A stretch of 64,000 bases of DNA, from positions 76,872,663 to 76,936,662 of the forward strand of contig CM054177.1 in NCBI GenBank assembly GCA_028829895.1, given 5' to 3'. The position numbers were made by a program, and so were the translations under genes. The stretch comes from Sinotaia quadrata (lineage: Eukaryota > Mollusca > Gastropoda > Architaenioglossa > Viviparidae). A model generated the notes under the pieces. It was not told where the DNA came from, searched no databases, and saw nothing but the letters and a program-made list of their open reading frames with translations. This document shows positions 1 to 13,021 of this stretch, piece after piece. The first letter of the stretch is position 1, and each line of letters begins with the position of its first letter.

Positions 1-306
1 AGATGTGACCTGTACTGCCAATCTGTCAGTGATCAAGATGTGACCATTTCTACCACAGAATATTTATGATCAAGATATGGATGGTAAACATTCGGTTGAA
101 GCAGTTCCTGTAGTAGACAAAGAATATAAAAAGTCAGCATTATTTTTAGAACTTGAGACATACCTCAATTCACTCCATTATATATAATAATTATTTTTAA
201 AAATAAACAGATTTGAGATAAAGTTTTCCAAATCAGTAACTTTTTTAGTACATCCAACATTGTTATATACTTTTACTTGTTTGTTACGACAGTATATTTT
301 TGTTTT

Positions 307-343
<37 letters not shown>

Positions 344-616
344 CCAAGAAAACATTTTGTTGATTGTAAACTCCAATTTGTCTCCCTTTTCCTTGATTTT
401 AAGAAATTTCTTCATATGTATGTACTATTAAATAAGGTTATTAAATAAAAGTAAACAAAATATTTAAATTGATATTGAATCACCAGGTAATATTTTCTCC
501 GTATTTTTCATTTCAAATTATATGTCTTTTGAAAATTGTTAATGTGAAATTAGCATATTTGTTTAGTATAAACAAATACAAATTTTTTATTTTAAAAAAT
601 AAAAATCCTATTATAG
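1..616. other. 5' flanking or intronic sequence of the RPP38-like gene
   Basis: AT-rich sequence with a 29-base T tract at 309-337 and no reading frame that can be tied to a protein. The first recognised exon (617) begins in the middle of a codon, so this stretch is probably intron of the RPP38-like gene. A candidate small exon at 61-85 was tested and fails on phase. Confidence 0.5.
309..337. repeat. T29 homopolymer
   Basis: Uninterrupted run of T on the + strand. It may be a simple repeat or the tail of an old minus-strand retroposon; no adjacent retroposon body was recognised. Confidence 0.9.
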
Positions 617-703
617 TCTTCTGGAACCTTTTGAACTGGTTTTCAAACGACATAAACAAATACTTCGCACTGAAGAGTGGAAAAGGCAACGACACATAGT
701 CCG
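617..703 (+). CDS. RPP38: RPP38-like exon (first visible)
   Basis: Acceptor TTATAG precedes and donor GTAAGA follows. The exon reads LLEPFELVFKRHKQILR and then EEWKRQRHIVR in one frame. It ends with two bases (CG) that complete an Arg codon with the single leading G of the next exon. The phase match and the similarity of its end to human WTPAHVRKQL support it. Confidence 0.55.
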
Positions 704-1816
704 GTAAGATTAGTTGTTGTTTTTTTATTTACATACTACATTTTTTAATGACTCCTCTATATATGACTCTCTCTCTCTCTCTGACAGACACACACACACA
801 GAAATTGGTGGTTTAGTAGCTTATATTATGTCTTATTTGTGGGATTACAAATGTTAAAGAGTAATACAATCTGTGCAGAGTTCAGTAATTGTGATGGGTA
901 AAAATTCCGGGTCTTGTTGATTTAAAAAAAAAAAAAGAAGAACCTATGCCTATTTTTAATACGAAAAAATAAATATGCATATTGAAATGAAGGAACATTG
1001 TTCGAGCTCTGAAACTGAGTTTTATTTGATATTTACTTTAATATCAGCACCACTTTTACATCTGATGTTCCAGTCAATTTTGTAATATTATGACCAGAAT
1101 AATAATATAATAATAATATAACTTTTATAAACTTGATTGGCAATTTGCATTTAAAAAAAAATTCTATAACAAACTGACAAAATAAAACATTACACTAAGT
1201 GGTCACAGGTGCCATATATTTTTAATATCTCGCTCATTAGAACATGCCTCTACTAGTAGTATAATAAAATTATTCATTTTTTCCCATTAATCTTAATTAA
1301 TTTCTTGAAAGTGCTTTCTTGCAACTTGGTTAAATGAAAATGCCACCATCACTTCATTGCTCTCTCTCGTTTACTTATGGGAAGCACTTCTGGCCTGGGC
1401 CAATTTCATGACTCATTCTCTTTCTCTACATATTTATAAATAAATGTCCTTTTGCCAAATATATATTTTTGTATGGTCATATGTAAAAGTAATAATGAAG
1501 TAATATAGCAAATTACAGTAGAACCCTGCTAATCTAAATTAATTGGGGCTGAGACTTTAAACACTATAAAAACTCTTTCCTGTATCAGGATGCATATCAT
1601 TAAAAAATTCAAAAATTCAATAGGAACGAAGGTATTAAAATCTATTGAAATAATCTTTAGTATGCTTGCATTTATCTTAGACAGATACTGGAAGGGTCAG
1701 TTTTGAACAAGCAGAGTATGGTTCAACCAGTGTACTCAGGTACTTGCATTGGTAGAAGTAAGATGAGAGTTATCTTTTTTATTTAGCTGCTCAAATCACC
1801 AACTTTCATTCCCCCA

Positions 1817-1854
<38 letters not shown>

Positions 1855-3946
1855 GATGTTTTGTTGTTTGCTTTGAAACACAAAGTGAGAAAAAAAGTCT
1901 TTTAAAATAGGGCTGGCCAGGTAATGGTAAACTATAAGTTCTCTCATAGACTGAAACATATATCTTTGTTTTCTTATGAACGTTTTCTCTTTCTCCTTTC
2001 TCATCAGCTTTTCTGACTGTTCCCCCCATAGTAGTTGGATAACTGTATATGTATAATTGTATATGTTTGTATAAAACTTAACTATTTAACTATGAAATTT
2101 TGTTTTGAAAAAATCTGTTTTAAATTAAAATTCCTAATCTGCCTATAACAATTCTATTGTGCAAAATGTTTCTTTCAAGGTCTCACTTGGTGACAGATAT
2201 TGCTGCAATTCTAGATGGGGCAAGAAGTGGAAAGCTGTCACTGATCATTATGCAGCATGACACCATTGGAAATCAAGTTCTGAATTCTGCAGCTGTTTGT
2301 GGTGTGGAAAATGGCTGTCCCATTTTGTGTTTGTCTCACCTGCGTCAGCAGTTGTCTTTGGTTCTCCGCAATCCACTCTTAAAAGCAGTGGCCTTCAGGG
2401 TTGGTGGTATCTTTTATGTGATTGGATGTTTTCCTCTGGCATGTAGTTACATTAAATCTTTGTGCAAAGGCTTTTACTTTAACACAAATATATATATATA
2501 TGCACTCACAATTGAATTGCGACTTATTGAAAGTCTTTCACCGTGGTGATTTATTTAGAATCTGAGCTTTTGTGCATGTTCCAAGTTACATCGTTTTTGG
2601 TATAATTTATTTCTTGGCTACAGTTGCACTCTTTGCAGTCAGTATACATAAGAGAGTGATGAGGCTGTCAGAAGGGGCCACATGGGACTCCTTAAAGAAT
2701 ATAAAAGATCAAAAGCATCCACTGATAACATGCCTCTTGTACATAGAGGTTACCACTAATGCTTTTATCTTTGCACTCTTTGTCATCATGAATCAGAATT
2801 CTCAGCATGAAACAAGTTTTAAATAGTTCTTGCTACCTGTTTACTAAATGGGGAAAAAATAGTATAGGAAGTAGAAATAAGCAAATATTCAATCACAGTT
2901 TATTATATTTTTATGACAGTTAAAAATTACACATGCATGCACATATACAAACGTATTGCATTGATTTTAAAAATATATAATTTGTATATATATGATAGCT
3001 AAGCTGAGAATAATAGAAAATCTTTTAAGCATGTAAAGATACAGAGATATTTAATCTAAATCTTAACAGATATATTTCATTTGTTAATATTTTCAAATTA
3101 TTTAGTAAAATTGTTGTTTACATAGTTTGAGCATAAACTAAATACTTTAAAGGAATTCATGTAATAATTTTTTTCTGCTATCAGAAGTGTGAAGAGGATA
3201 CAGAATCAGCTGAATTTACAAAGTTCACAAATTTTGCAAGTCAGTTCGCATGGGAAGATTTGAAAAGTCTCCTGCCACCTAAACAGCATGCCCCCCACAT
3301 AGTCAAGGATCCTGAGCAGAAAGTCGAAGAAACTGGCACTAAGAGAACAAAGCCAAGGCAGACTAAGTGTGGCATACCTGTGTATGACATCTCTCACCTT
3401 TATGTTTACAAAGCTGATAAACCCAGACAAGTGTTTGCAGACACCAAAGTTCAAGTTTCCTCTGATTTTATTTCACTAGAGTCAGTTAGTCTTTCAGGAG
3501 ACCTTGGAGAAATAAGCAGTGAAATTGGAAAAAGTATAGTTTTCAAGGAAGAGACAAATGGTGATATTTCTTCGTCTTCAAAGTCAGCAGTTCAGCCACA
3601 GACTACAAACAGTGCTGCAAATGTGACTCGGTCAGATTTAATTTATGTGGATAGCTGTGGAAATCAACAGAAAACTGAGAGGAAAAAGAGCTTGAGTAAA
3701 TGCTATATTCCTGAGAAAAGCTCACCAGCATGTGTAGAGGGCATTTTGGGGCTTGATGCAGTTGACAAGTCTGATGAAGCAATGGCTCAAACAGACACAT
3801 CAGCAAAACATAAAAAGAAATCTGCCATGAAAAGGAAACTGGAAAGGGGCACGTCAGATCAAGAATTCTTATCGTTCAAATATCACCCAGTCTGCATCCA
3901 GACAACAATTTCCAATCCAAACAAGAAAAAGAAGAGAAAGAAGTGA
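617..3946 (+). CDS. RPP38: RPP38-like RNase P/MRP protein subunit (L7Ae family), 5'-partial, 3 exons visible
   Basis: Three exons (617-703, 2180-2399, 3185-3946) join in phase into about 355 codons ending at TGA 3944-3946. The central part (LSLIIM, then CPILCLSHLRQQL, then LKAVAF) follows human RPP38 (LLLVLV, VPACQVPRLSERI, LALAF), which is an L7Ae/Gadd45-fold protein of RNase P and RNase MRP that binds kink-turn RNA. The C-terminus (ISNPNKKKKRKK) parallels the human IPNPNKIRK basic tail. Family knowledge puts it in nucleolar tRNA 5'-end and pre-rRNA processing. The Ser/Lys-rich segment between the L7Ae part and the tail is longer than in human. The N-terminus is missing: exon 617 starts with the last base of a codon. 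The assignment rests on remembered human sequence, so another L7Ae-like protein is possible though less likely. The next gene, INTS6, runs convergently. Confidence 0.62.
1815..1852. repeat. (CA)n microsatellite
   Basis: About 19 near-perfect CA units in the first visible intron of the RPP38-like gene. Confidence 0.95.
2180..2399 (+). CDS. RPP38: RPP38-like exon, L7Ae core
   Basis: Begins after TTTCAAG and ends at an in-frame Arg before donor GTTGGT. It carries the L7Ae-like core: a hydrophobic strand LSLIIM, the segment NGCPILCLSHLRQQL, and the closing strand LLKAVAF. Two further GT sites lie within 10 bases of the donor, but only this one keeps phase with the next exon. Confidence 0.65.
3185..3946 (+). 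CDS. RPP38: RPP38-like terminal exon
   Basis: Starts after the acceptor CTGCTATCAG with KCEEDTESAEF and runs 253 codons to TGA. It holds FAWEDLKSLLPP, a long Ser/Thr/Lys-rich linker, and a basic tail NPNKKKKRKK that would suit nucleolar targeting. Internal TTG/ATG starts exist but the splice-joined reading is preferred. Confidence 0.65.
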   Translation, partial: KCEEDTESAEFTKFTNFASQFAWEDLKSLLPPKQHAPHIVKDPEQKVEETGTKRTKPRQTKCGIPVYDISHLYVYKADKPRQVFADTKVQVSSDFISLESVSLSGDLGEISSEIGKSIVFKEETNGDISSSSKSAVQPQTTNSAANVTRSDLIYVDSCGNQQKTERKKSLSKCYIPEKSSPACVEGILGLDAVDKSDEAMAQTDTSAKHKKKSAMKRKLERGTSDQEFLSFKYHPVCIQTTISNPNKKKKRKK

Positions 3947-4071
3947 AATATGACGCATTAAAAATTAAAAAAGTACTTTTATAAAATATAAAAAAAAAGA
4001 ATAATACTGACATCTGCTGCTGTGTTGTAATCTGACATCTCTTGAGTTATCATACATTTAAATTTTTAAAA

Positions 4072-4077
4072 AATAAA
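4072..4077 (+). promoter_or_regulatory. Candidate poly(A) signal of the RPP38-like gene
   Basis: AATAAA about 126 bases after the stop codon. A second AATAAA at 4397-4402 is an alternative, so the 3' UTR may be 0.15 or 0.45 kb. Confidence 0.4.
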
Positions 4078-4099
4078 TAGAATCATAGAATTGTGACAG

Positions 4100-7000
4100 C
4101 AATCACCACATCCAGCATAAAGTTTTAACTTTTCAATCATTATGCCACTATTTACTTCAGCATTTTCTTTTTTAAAGTAGTGTTAAAATATATTAATCCC
4201 TTTCTCTTAACTTTTAAAAATTATAATACTGCTTTCTAGTAGTTTTTACACTATTCTATACCATATGAAATGATACAAGAGAAAAACTGATATTTAAAAC
4301 AGATTGTTATCTCCCCTTGAATATTATACATGTATTGCTGACATGATTCATATGTTTTGCAGACTATAATACTTTGTACAGGCAGAAAATATATTAAATA
4401 AAAACAAGGAAAAACAAAACCCCTGTTTATTTGTAAACTTTAAAACAGTAAAGTATAAACCTTAAGAAGTGCTTTTATTTTTCTATTCTCAGGTTTTAGA
4501 GTACCCAAAACTTTGATCCAACTTATAAAAAAAAATTGTTCTAATTATTTTCTTTTATCTTTTTTAGTTTAGTTTTTATTTTTAAAGTGGCTGTGTATGT
4601 ATATGTTTATATTTCTTTTGTTGCTGATATGAACAATTTTTTCCAGGGTTGACATTCTGAAAGATTTTGCCATTTTAGGCAGCTTCTGATTACAGTTTCT
4701 GAAATAAATTCAAATAAATTCGAATCAGTGTTAGTGGCTTCTTGTCACCACCTAGTCATTTCAGCACACTTCAGTAGCTAGCCTGTAGATTTCATTCTAA
4801 TGCTGCCAAATCAGGTTTGCTTTCCAACTGCTTTTTCTCCTCTTCTTCCTACCAAAGTCACAGCTATTGCACTATATATTAATTTTGACTCAAGCTCTTG
4901 AAATCTCTATTTCTAATTTTGTATTAATAAAAGGGTGTCCATATTCATTCAGTATGGGTAGATTTTTGTACACCCATCCACACTCTCCACCCAGCATCAT
5001 CATATTTCATTAACACATCTTATTTCACTGTTAGTGACATGGTGATTTCATTTTTGCAATTTGCAGTAATTTCTTGATAACATACTATTAAAATAATAGT
5101 CAACAGATGTGTGATAAACTGAAATTATCATTAAGTGTGTTGAGAGTTCAATCCCACATGAAGTTGAAAGACATATACAACCAATTTTTCCATGTGTATT
5201 ATTAAGGTAAAGTGTGGATAGTGTATATTCAAAAATAGTAAGGAATATATACTCATTTTTGTTTTATGCTCTTCTTTCATATTGATTGGAGAGAGAGATG
5301 TGTGTATATTGTATGTTGAAGAATAGAAATAAGTAGAAGTATGCATATTTTATTTTGTGTTCAAGAAGAAATATTAACAGACAGTTCTTTAGTTCTCTTT
5401 TATTTGTTCATGTTTAATAAGTAAGATATATATATATTATTTTATTTGTGTCTAGTAATTAATGAATAAAGATTTGCATATTTATTAATTGAAAAATAAT
5501 AATGGTGGAGGCCTATTATAGTGCCTCATTATAAAAGATAAAACTTGTACTATTACAATTCTTAAATATTAGGAAAATACAAAAAATATATATAGTCCGC
5601 ATAAATTGCTTAAGGATTGTCAAAGATTTTGTAGATGGAAAATATGTGCTGTAAAGAGTTTTTGTTGAACCATGTCAACACACCATGCATGATGAAGGAA
5701 CTCTATTTTCTGCAGTTCATTGTGAACAATTTGTTTTGTCAGGCTCCCATTGAATTGCTTGCTCATTATTAAAGTGGAAAGAAGAAAAGCATTCAAATAT
5801 GAAAGCTTAATACTATATTGTTATAAATGATAATAATGTAGATTTCCAAAGACAGTCTCAAACAAGACTCCATATAGTTCATTGAAAAACAGTGAGTAAT
5901 AATGGCTCAAAATTGTTTTCCCCGCAGCATTCTTTCAAAGAAAAACGAAGCATACTTCATGTTTCTTCAGTTAAACCACTTCATTTTATTTATATCAGTT
6001 TTATCACAATTTATTTGTGTCATAAAATAACAAATTGCCATTTTAAAAATATGATTTATGCTGAGAGAAAAAAATCTCTGCAACAATGTGTTGAAATAAT
6101 GAAAAGATAGATGGTTTGTTTTTTTTAAAAATCACTAAACTCATGAAATGAACATTAGTGTGATTATATGTATATATATTTAAACAGATTAACGTGATAA
6201 CAAAAATAAATATTTTATATTATTTTCCTGTTGTTGCTAATGAATACATCCATGATACAATCTCATTGCATTCTAAAGAAAAATTCACAATTACACAAGA
6301 ACATTTCTTTTTTCTATTGTCTCCAGATTTATCACACAGGTTGTAATATATTTTAAAATCCTCACATGCTTGAATACACACACAAACTTGCTCACTGTTT
6401 GCACACATAAATGTTTATATTTTTATTTATACTTTTTTTGAAAAAGATATAATAATTTATTTGTATATTTTTTTATATCTCACTTAAACAGCAAAGGGGC
6501 TGCTCATTGTTATTATATTAATGAAATCATTGCTTTTCTGATCAATACTTTCACATAGAACAAAAGAATTGGCCATTTTTTTCATGTTCAGTGCAATGAT
6601 ACCAACAAAATAATATCTGCCGTTTTATACTTGTAAAATTCTAACATTTTATCTTCTTTTTTCCTTTTAAAAAAAATCTTTAGTTAGATTGAATCACAAG
6701 ACCAACTTGTGGAATTAAGAAATGTACTAAGAGTGAACAACTATTTTAAATACTTTATAAAAAAAAGAATTTGAATATTAATAATAGTGTTATTATTTTA
6801 ACTAATAAGTAATAGAAACAAAAATTAAAAAACAAAATGTTCTGTGGGGTTTTTAAATCAATTTTCCATAAAAGTTATTCTATATTGGTCACAATGTATT
6901 ATACATGTAATTTAGTGATATTATTAGTTACATGACATATCTCCTCAGCTACAAGTGGTGCCATCCACCTGGTTGTTGTCATTGTCATCAATGGCTTAAC

Positions 7001-7650
7001 AGTAGCCATTACCCCCCCCCCCCAAGTAGTCTAGTTGGTTTAGTATTACTTTTCCAAGAAAATTATTTAACTGCGTTCATTTGTGTAAAACTGGTCATCT
7101 AGGCAGTTAGTTTGTAAAATTCAGTGCTGTGCCTTGGGCTTGTCAATCAATCCACCATCATGTCAAATAAATAAATTAAAATGAGGATCATTATATGGTG
7201 CTGGTAAATGAAGGCAAAATATTCTGTTTCTATGTATTCTGAATAACACCTACAATCTTAAATGTCAAGGACATTTTTGCTATCATACTCAGTCTCTGGA
7301 TTTTAAGTTGATTTAAAACGCCAGGCCTTTGAGAGGGTGGTGGTGGTGGTGTCACGTTTAAACTAAAGATCTTTCAATTTTTTATGAATACGATTAATGT
7401 TAATCTAAAAATAATCTATATCAGCTCTTCTATATTTTTTTGCTTTGTACGGGATTTGATTTTTTGTAATGCTACCGCTAGAATAGTTTATTTTAGATGT
7501 AATTAAAAGGTACTTCAAATTCTAAAAACCACTGCCTTTCGTTCAAAGTGAATGGAGAGCAAACTCGAGTAATTTTGTCCTAAGAGATGGAACCAATTTT
7601 ATCGCATCATGATTTCTCCCCCCCCCCCTCCAGCGTAAAACGTTAACCTT
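4100..7650. other. Intergenic, no gene seen
   Basis: AT-rich spacer with short, uninterpretable reading frames, a C12 tract (7012-7023), a C11 tract (7618-7628) and a GGT run near 7338. No domain, splice-consistent exon chain or RNA gene was recognised on either strand. Confidence 0.6.
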
Positions 7651-7699
7651 TTTTTTCACTCTAGAGGTTTTTAAATCCCTTCAGACATCACGTGGACAT

Positions 7700-10300
7700 T
7701 ACGCTAGCCAACTATTCGACAAATTGATCTCTTTGAAATCAAGACGTCATCAATTGTTTAAATTCAGTCTGGATCTCTCTCTGTGTGCGCGAGTATGGTG
7801 GTGTCCATGATTGGGTAGAGGTTTATACAGAATGGTGCTGAAACTACTTCCTTGACTTTAAAACATGGCCTTGACACAACGTATTATGAATTTAGTAATT
7901 TATTGAACGATAGCATCATATGGTTCGAGGCCATTAGGAATTCGAATAATTTAATGAAAACTCCGCATTCCTGATACTAGCAAAATGTAAATAATTAAAA
8001 ATAGAAGATACCAATAAGAAATGGACTAGAGAGAGAGAGAGTGCTTGATAAATAAAAGCCATTAAGTGTACATCATGATTAGTGCGCATGCGCGAATAAA
8101 GACCACTCGGAATGAAACCAGAGTTATCTACTAGGAACACTCGGCAAGGAAGCAACCGCACTTCGGTGACTTTGATTTTGAACACCACTTCCATCCCCAA
8201 AGAAACTGATAAGTCTGTCTGAAAACACTGAACCCCAGGTGCCTGCAATGAAAGTGTTTAATTTCCCACCTACTAAAGAAGCTGTTAACTCCATACTGCA
8301 ATTCCTGCGGGGCAAAAAGATAGCGGTACTAGTTCTACTACTACTACCATCGGAGAAACGATATACCCCAAAATAATGACTGTAGAGAAAGCATCCATCA
8401 ACATATGCCGACAGACGATACGATAAACATTTATAACTAAAGTACGTCTGGTTGTAATGTTTTGTTTTAGCCATGTTGACTGCTCAGATCCATATTCATT
8501 CGATTTACATCGACGAATAACTGAAGTTATGAACTGAGCGAGAAACTGTTGTAGCAAGAAGTGAAATTATACTTTTCGGTTTGCATTACTTGATAAAAAT
8601 TACTGGGATTGAAGGTGGGTTTCATAGCTAAATACATCTATTGAAATCAAAAGTAATCATTGATTAAAATCTTGTTAATGATTTAAATTGCATACTGCAC
8701 TTTATAGAGAGATAGAAGACGCATCATTTAATTATTATTTTTTTGTTTGTTGTAAAGTCTATTAGTAGACTAACTTGAATCAAGTGCTTTTTATGATTCA
8801 GATTCTGCATACCGGTACATTCTCTCACTGACATGTATAATCTAATGACTAGATGATACAAGGAAAAGCGAAGCGAATGAATAAAGATTTTGCTAAAACT
8901 ACCTGGACACTCAGCGCCGGTTAATTCCTATACATGAAATGTGTACTTAGTCAACGCGCAGGATACCGAACGCATTTATCTTTATGTGAATAATTACGAA
9001 ACACTTCCTTATCTGTTGGACGAACCATTTATAATACTTGATTTTATCGAAAGTAAGCAAACAACTCCCACCAGTTAATGTGAAGTTGCTGCGACGATAG
9101 ATATTAAAAAATATATAAATGAAAGATATTAACCGGGTGCCCGAATATAACGTGAAGAAATATGTCCAAAGTTCTCGCTTCCATGTAAGATGCGTCATGG
9201 TTTGTGCGAACTACTTTTTGAGTTATGAAGCCGACCCAATTCGTTATCTGAGGTTAGTGGAACTGTTGCTACTTTGCAGGCACACTATAAACAGCGAAGT
9301 TAGTAAACATTACAACTCGTGCACATGTCCGATCGCAGATTATAAATAACTGTCAGAGCAATACTCAGCACCAAAAAGTCCTTTCAACGGAAGTGGGGAT
9401 CCCAAAAAACAACAAAAAAGAGGGCCAGTGTTCCGAAACATGACAGCAGGGCGTGGACAAGATGACCCAAAGACAATGTTCAGACGAGGCCATTTCTTTA
9501 CTGTCGCTCATAAACTCCCACATACTTTTCATATTTTTATCACTTAAGTTAATATAATTTGAGCACATCTTGTGAAACGGGCACTCATCTTCTGTAAAAT
9601 GTTTTAAATGCAAATTTGATTTTATACAGAAAAAAAAACTCCGTTCTTTTACATCATGGTTAGTCTTAAAATTCAGTGCAAAAAAATAAAAATAGTTTTA
9701 ATATTTTATTTATTGGGGGGGGGGGGTCGGTGGTGGTGGGTGTCCGTAAACACGACACATTCTTTTAGAAAGGGAATAATACAGGTCAGCGTGTCCGAGG
9801 TGGTTGGGTTAAAAAACTACCGAGACGTGACTTTAAAAAAAAAAAAAAATTAAAAATAAGACGTGAACTTTCATGTAGAGCAGGGTTTTTCAACCAGGGT
9901 TCTGGAAAATATTAGGTTCCCCCAATAAATCGTGATTGAAATTAAATAGTATCATAGACGTAGGGTTCCCTTTTATTTCAATGGTTCCTTCAGGATGAAA
10001 AGATTGTAGTTGATATGTATGTTTAGTAATCTGACGTTAGCTGAGTTTTTAAGCAGGGGTGTGTGAATAAACTAGCCGATGTCACTTGTGACACACTGGC
10101 AGTGCCATGTACACGAGTTAGTGCACCCTGCGGTTACGCGTGGGTGGGCTCGGCATTAACAGAACAAAGAGCGATTAAGTTCACATTACACAATTACCTG
10201 TCCCGATTTGCTGTCGGTCTTCGGCAATGAAATGGGACTCCAATTGGCGTGTTAACCACTTTCAGCTCGTAAAATACCGGAAGTATGAATATCCGTTATA
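7700..10300. other. CpG-richer region without assignable gene
   Basis: CpG dinucleotides are clearly denser here than in the flanks (for example GCGCATGCGCGAA near 8081 and CAACGCGCAGG near 8952). Overlapping frames of 80-116 codons occur on both strands around 7934-8557 and 9119-9613, but none resembles a known protein or forms a spliced chain. It could be an unmethylated promoter or enhancer, first exons of an unrecognised gene, or decayed transposon. Confidence 0.4.
9881..10008. mobile_element. hAT-type MITE remnant, copy 1
   Basis: Begins CAGGGTTTTTCAACC and contains AGGGTTCCC and GGTTCCTTCAGGATGAAAAG, matching the layout of the better-preserved copy at 13022. The right terminal repeat has decayed, so that boundary is approximate. 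Confidence 0.6.
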
Positions 10301-10895
10301 GTGTTAACTGTTTAGTTTTTGGTTTGGTACATGTTTCTGTTGTCCTTTGCATGGTGGCAGTTTTAAATGCTATTTATATTGTGTTAAGATAAAAAATAGC
10401 TCTGATGGAATTTTGATTGTGTGATTGACTTGCGATTTGTCTGTCTATTAAACTTTTGTTAAGGCGTCTTATAAAGTAGCTTCGAGAATCAAACTAACAG
10501 TATTTTTAAACAAAGAGTTACAACTTACATTACCTTGTTGAGCAGGATTCTTACGGAAACTAAAACTTTCAAGAATTTCATACAAAAAAACTAACCCAGA
10601 CCTAAGAGCTGAATTTTGTAAACTGTATCTATGTGAAAAAGAAGTGTGACAACTTTTACTAGCGAAATAATGTAATTAAAACTTTACAAATACACAAAGA
10701 AAAACGTATGAAATACCGAGCTACAGTGATAGTGTCAAGAGACGGACGGATAAATATGTGAATGTTATGAGAATCTACAGAGTAGATTAATATCGCAAAG
10801 TTAAAACTGTACAGTCAAATACAAAGTCACGATTAATACTGTATATAGACAATATTTGGAATACCTAACCTTAAGAGCAGCCGCATGGAAATGTG
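10009..10895. other. Intergenic, no gene seen
   Basis: Contains a small palindrome TGTCACTTGTGACA near 10079 and moderate CpG up to 10.3 kb, then AT-rich sequence. Nothing interpretable as coding. Confidence 0.5.
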
Positions 10896-11252
10896 CATAT
10901 TGCAATTTTTAAAAATTACTTGATTCGTATAAAGCGCTATATGTTTATTTTTGTACGTGTTAGGATTTTAGTTTCTTTAAGCTACTGAGATGCAGGGTTT
11001 ATAGAATTAGTTTCCATCCCAGTGCCAATAATTCTCCTATACTGGCGTCACAACAATAATTGCTTAATGCCAGTTCTCTAGAGTTATCCTATAATCCAAC
11101 AACTGTGTATGATGTGCACACTGATATTACAAGATAAGAATACAAAATCATAAAATTGAAACACAATATTCTAAATCAAAATTTTATTAAAATGTAACGC
11201 TTAAAAAGTAGCGCTTTATATGAATCAAGTAATTTTTAAAAATTGCAATATG
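10896..11252. mobile_element. Foldback MITE with about 45-bp inverted ends
   Basis: The left end (10896-10940) is CATATTGCAATTTTTAAAAA followed by TTACTTGATTCGTATAAAGC. The right end (11208-11252) is its reverse complement with about one mismatch. The 270-base interior has no reading frame, so this is a non-autonomous element. No convincing target-site duplication was seen, which leaves the superfamily open. Confidence 0.7.
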
Positions 11253-11838
11253 GGGGTGGGGCAGTAGAGCTACTATTGCTGAAATTCACTATTACTGCTG
11301 AGAGTTTCGTTTGATGTTGCAAAGAAAATGGGACATTTTTCTACCGATGACTGACAATAAGAATTAAAAAGTGGCTGAAGACATAATTTAAAATTATAGG
11401 CTGGATTGGATGGGATAGGTTTAAATTTTGTAAAGAATTGAGAATTGGTTTATTTCCATGGTATTAAGAAGAACAAATTGTTAATTGTGTACACCTATGC
11501 ACTGGAGTTTCATGAAGTACACATGAACAGTGAGAAAGATCCTGACAGTATATAGAATTATAGATGGATAGAATAGTAACAGTGTACAGATGGATATAAT
11601 AGGAATACTAATAAAGGCACCATCGCCAAAAATTAACTGGATGTAGCATTTGTTAAAGATTGTAATAAATGCATGATAATTATCATGTATTGATTTTGTT
11701 TATTTTTTCTAATCCACATGCTAATGAAAGTTTCAAAGATATTTGCCCTCCGCGATGATATATCCAACGAGTCATTCCAATACACAGCCAGATCGATTTC
11801 CAGTATTGTACCAAAAATGTTACTATTGTGATTGATGC

Positions 11839-11932
11839 TACCCAATTCTTGAACATATTACCAATGCAAAGTTTTAATCTGACACTACCCAATTTTTGAT
11901 CATGTTATGAATGCAAAGTTTTAATTGACACT
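11839..11932. repeat. 47-bp tandem duplication
   Basis: Two copies of a unit starting TACCCAATT and ending GTTTTAATTGACAC-like, at 11839 and 11886, with several mismatches. Confidence 0.75.
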
Positions 11933-13021
11933 GGAGTTGGATTGTTTAGTGACTATAATGTGTAGTTTATGTGATTATATATATATCCAGTGAGTCACCT
12001 ATAATAGTGAATCTTTTAATAAATGTGAGCTGATCCACACACCATGCATACATAGTCAAGTTTTGGGTAAACTCATAGAGTGTTTATTATACTCTAATAT
12101 TAGCACTATGCATGGAATATATTTTATTCTCCTAATTTAATATTATTCTGTTTCTATAAATTCTAATTGTTATCAACCTTTAGCTGACCTTTTTAGGTAA
12201 GTATATTAAAAAAAAAAGATTTGATTAAACTTGCTTTTAAATATTATAATGTATATAATAAAATAATTACTCAATGTAGAAATGTGAAAAAATATTTTGG
12301 GTGAATCTTATAAGACTATGCTTAGCAAATCAAGATATAGGAAATACTGTTTTGTATTGTTTGATACCCAAGTTCTTACTGGTCAAAATTTCGACACTGA
12401 CATTTATTTCTAAACCCATGACATCATTGAATGCTTAAGTGTTATTAATTTTCTACTTCTTTAGTTCCTGGTATGTATGTAAGACACCTTAAAAAAATAA
12501 AAGGAAAAAAGATTCTTGAGTAAATAATATTAGTGATGATTGAAGGTGGATAGTTTTTCTTTTCATTTCTCTTCTTTGGTTCACAAAACTGTTGAAACGT
12601 GCACACAAACACACACTTTCTGCAGTAAATATTTCTTTTGCTATTTTTATCAGATATAATATACACACACACACACCAACAGTGGATTCAATTAAAGATC
12701 TATATTATGATCTATATGCTAACATATTTTATAAATGATGGGTTTACATAACCCCACTCTGAAAGAAAAGGGGCTGCATTTGCCACACAAATTCAAAGCT
12801 TTTCACTGCTACATGTGTTGACTATAGATCAATGTTCTAGTCTAATGCAAATGTCAATCTGAAAACTTAAAATGTAACAAAAATCACTAGTATTTCAATC
12901 TGTAATACATCATTTTGAGAGAATCTAATATGTTATTCAGCTCTTCACTAATTTCTATATCTCTGAGATGAGGAGCTAAGTCTGATAAATTTATGATGCT
13001 GCCTGACTTAATAGCCTAGAG

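Noticed and set aside
61..85. Possible small upstream exon of the RPP38-like gene
   Set aside because: AG and GT sites exist, but the phase needed to join exon 617 gives an in-frame stop.
1783..2029. Frames with alternating Cys-Val
   Set aside because: Translation of the CA microsatellite.
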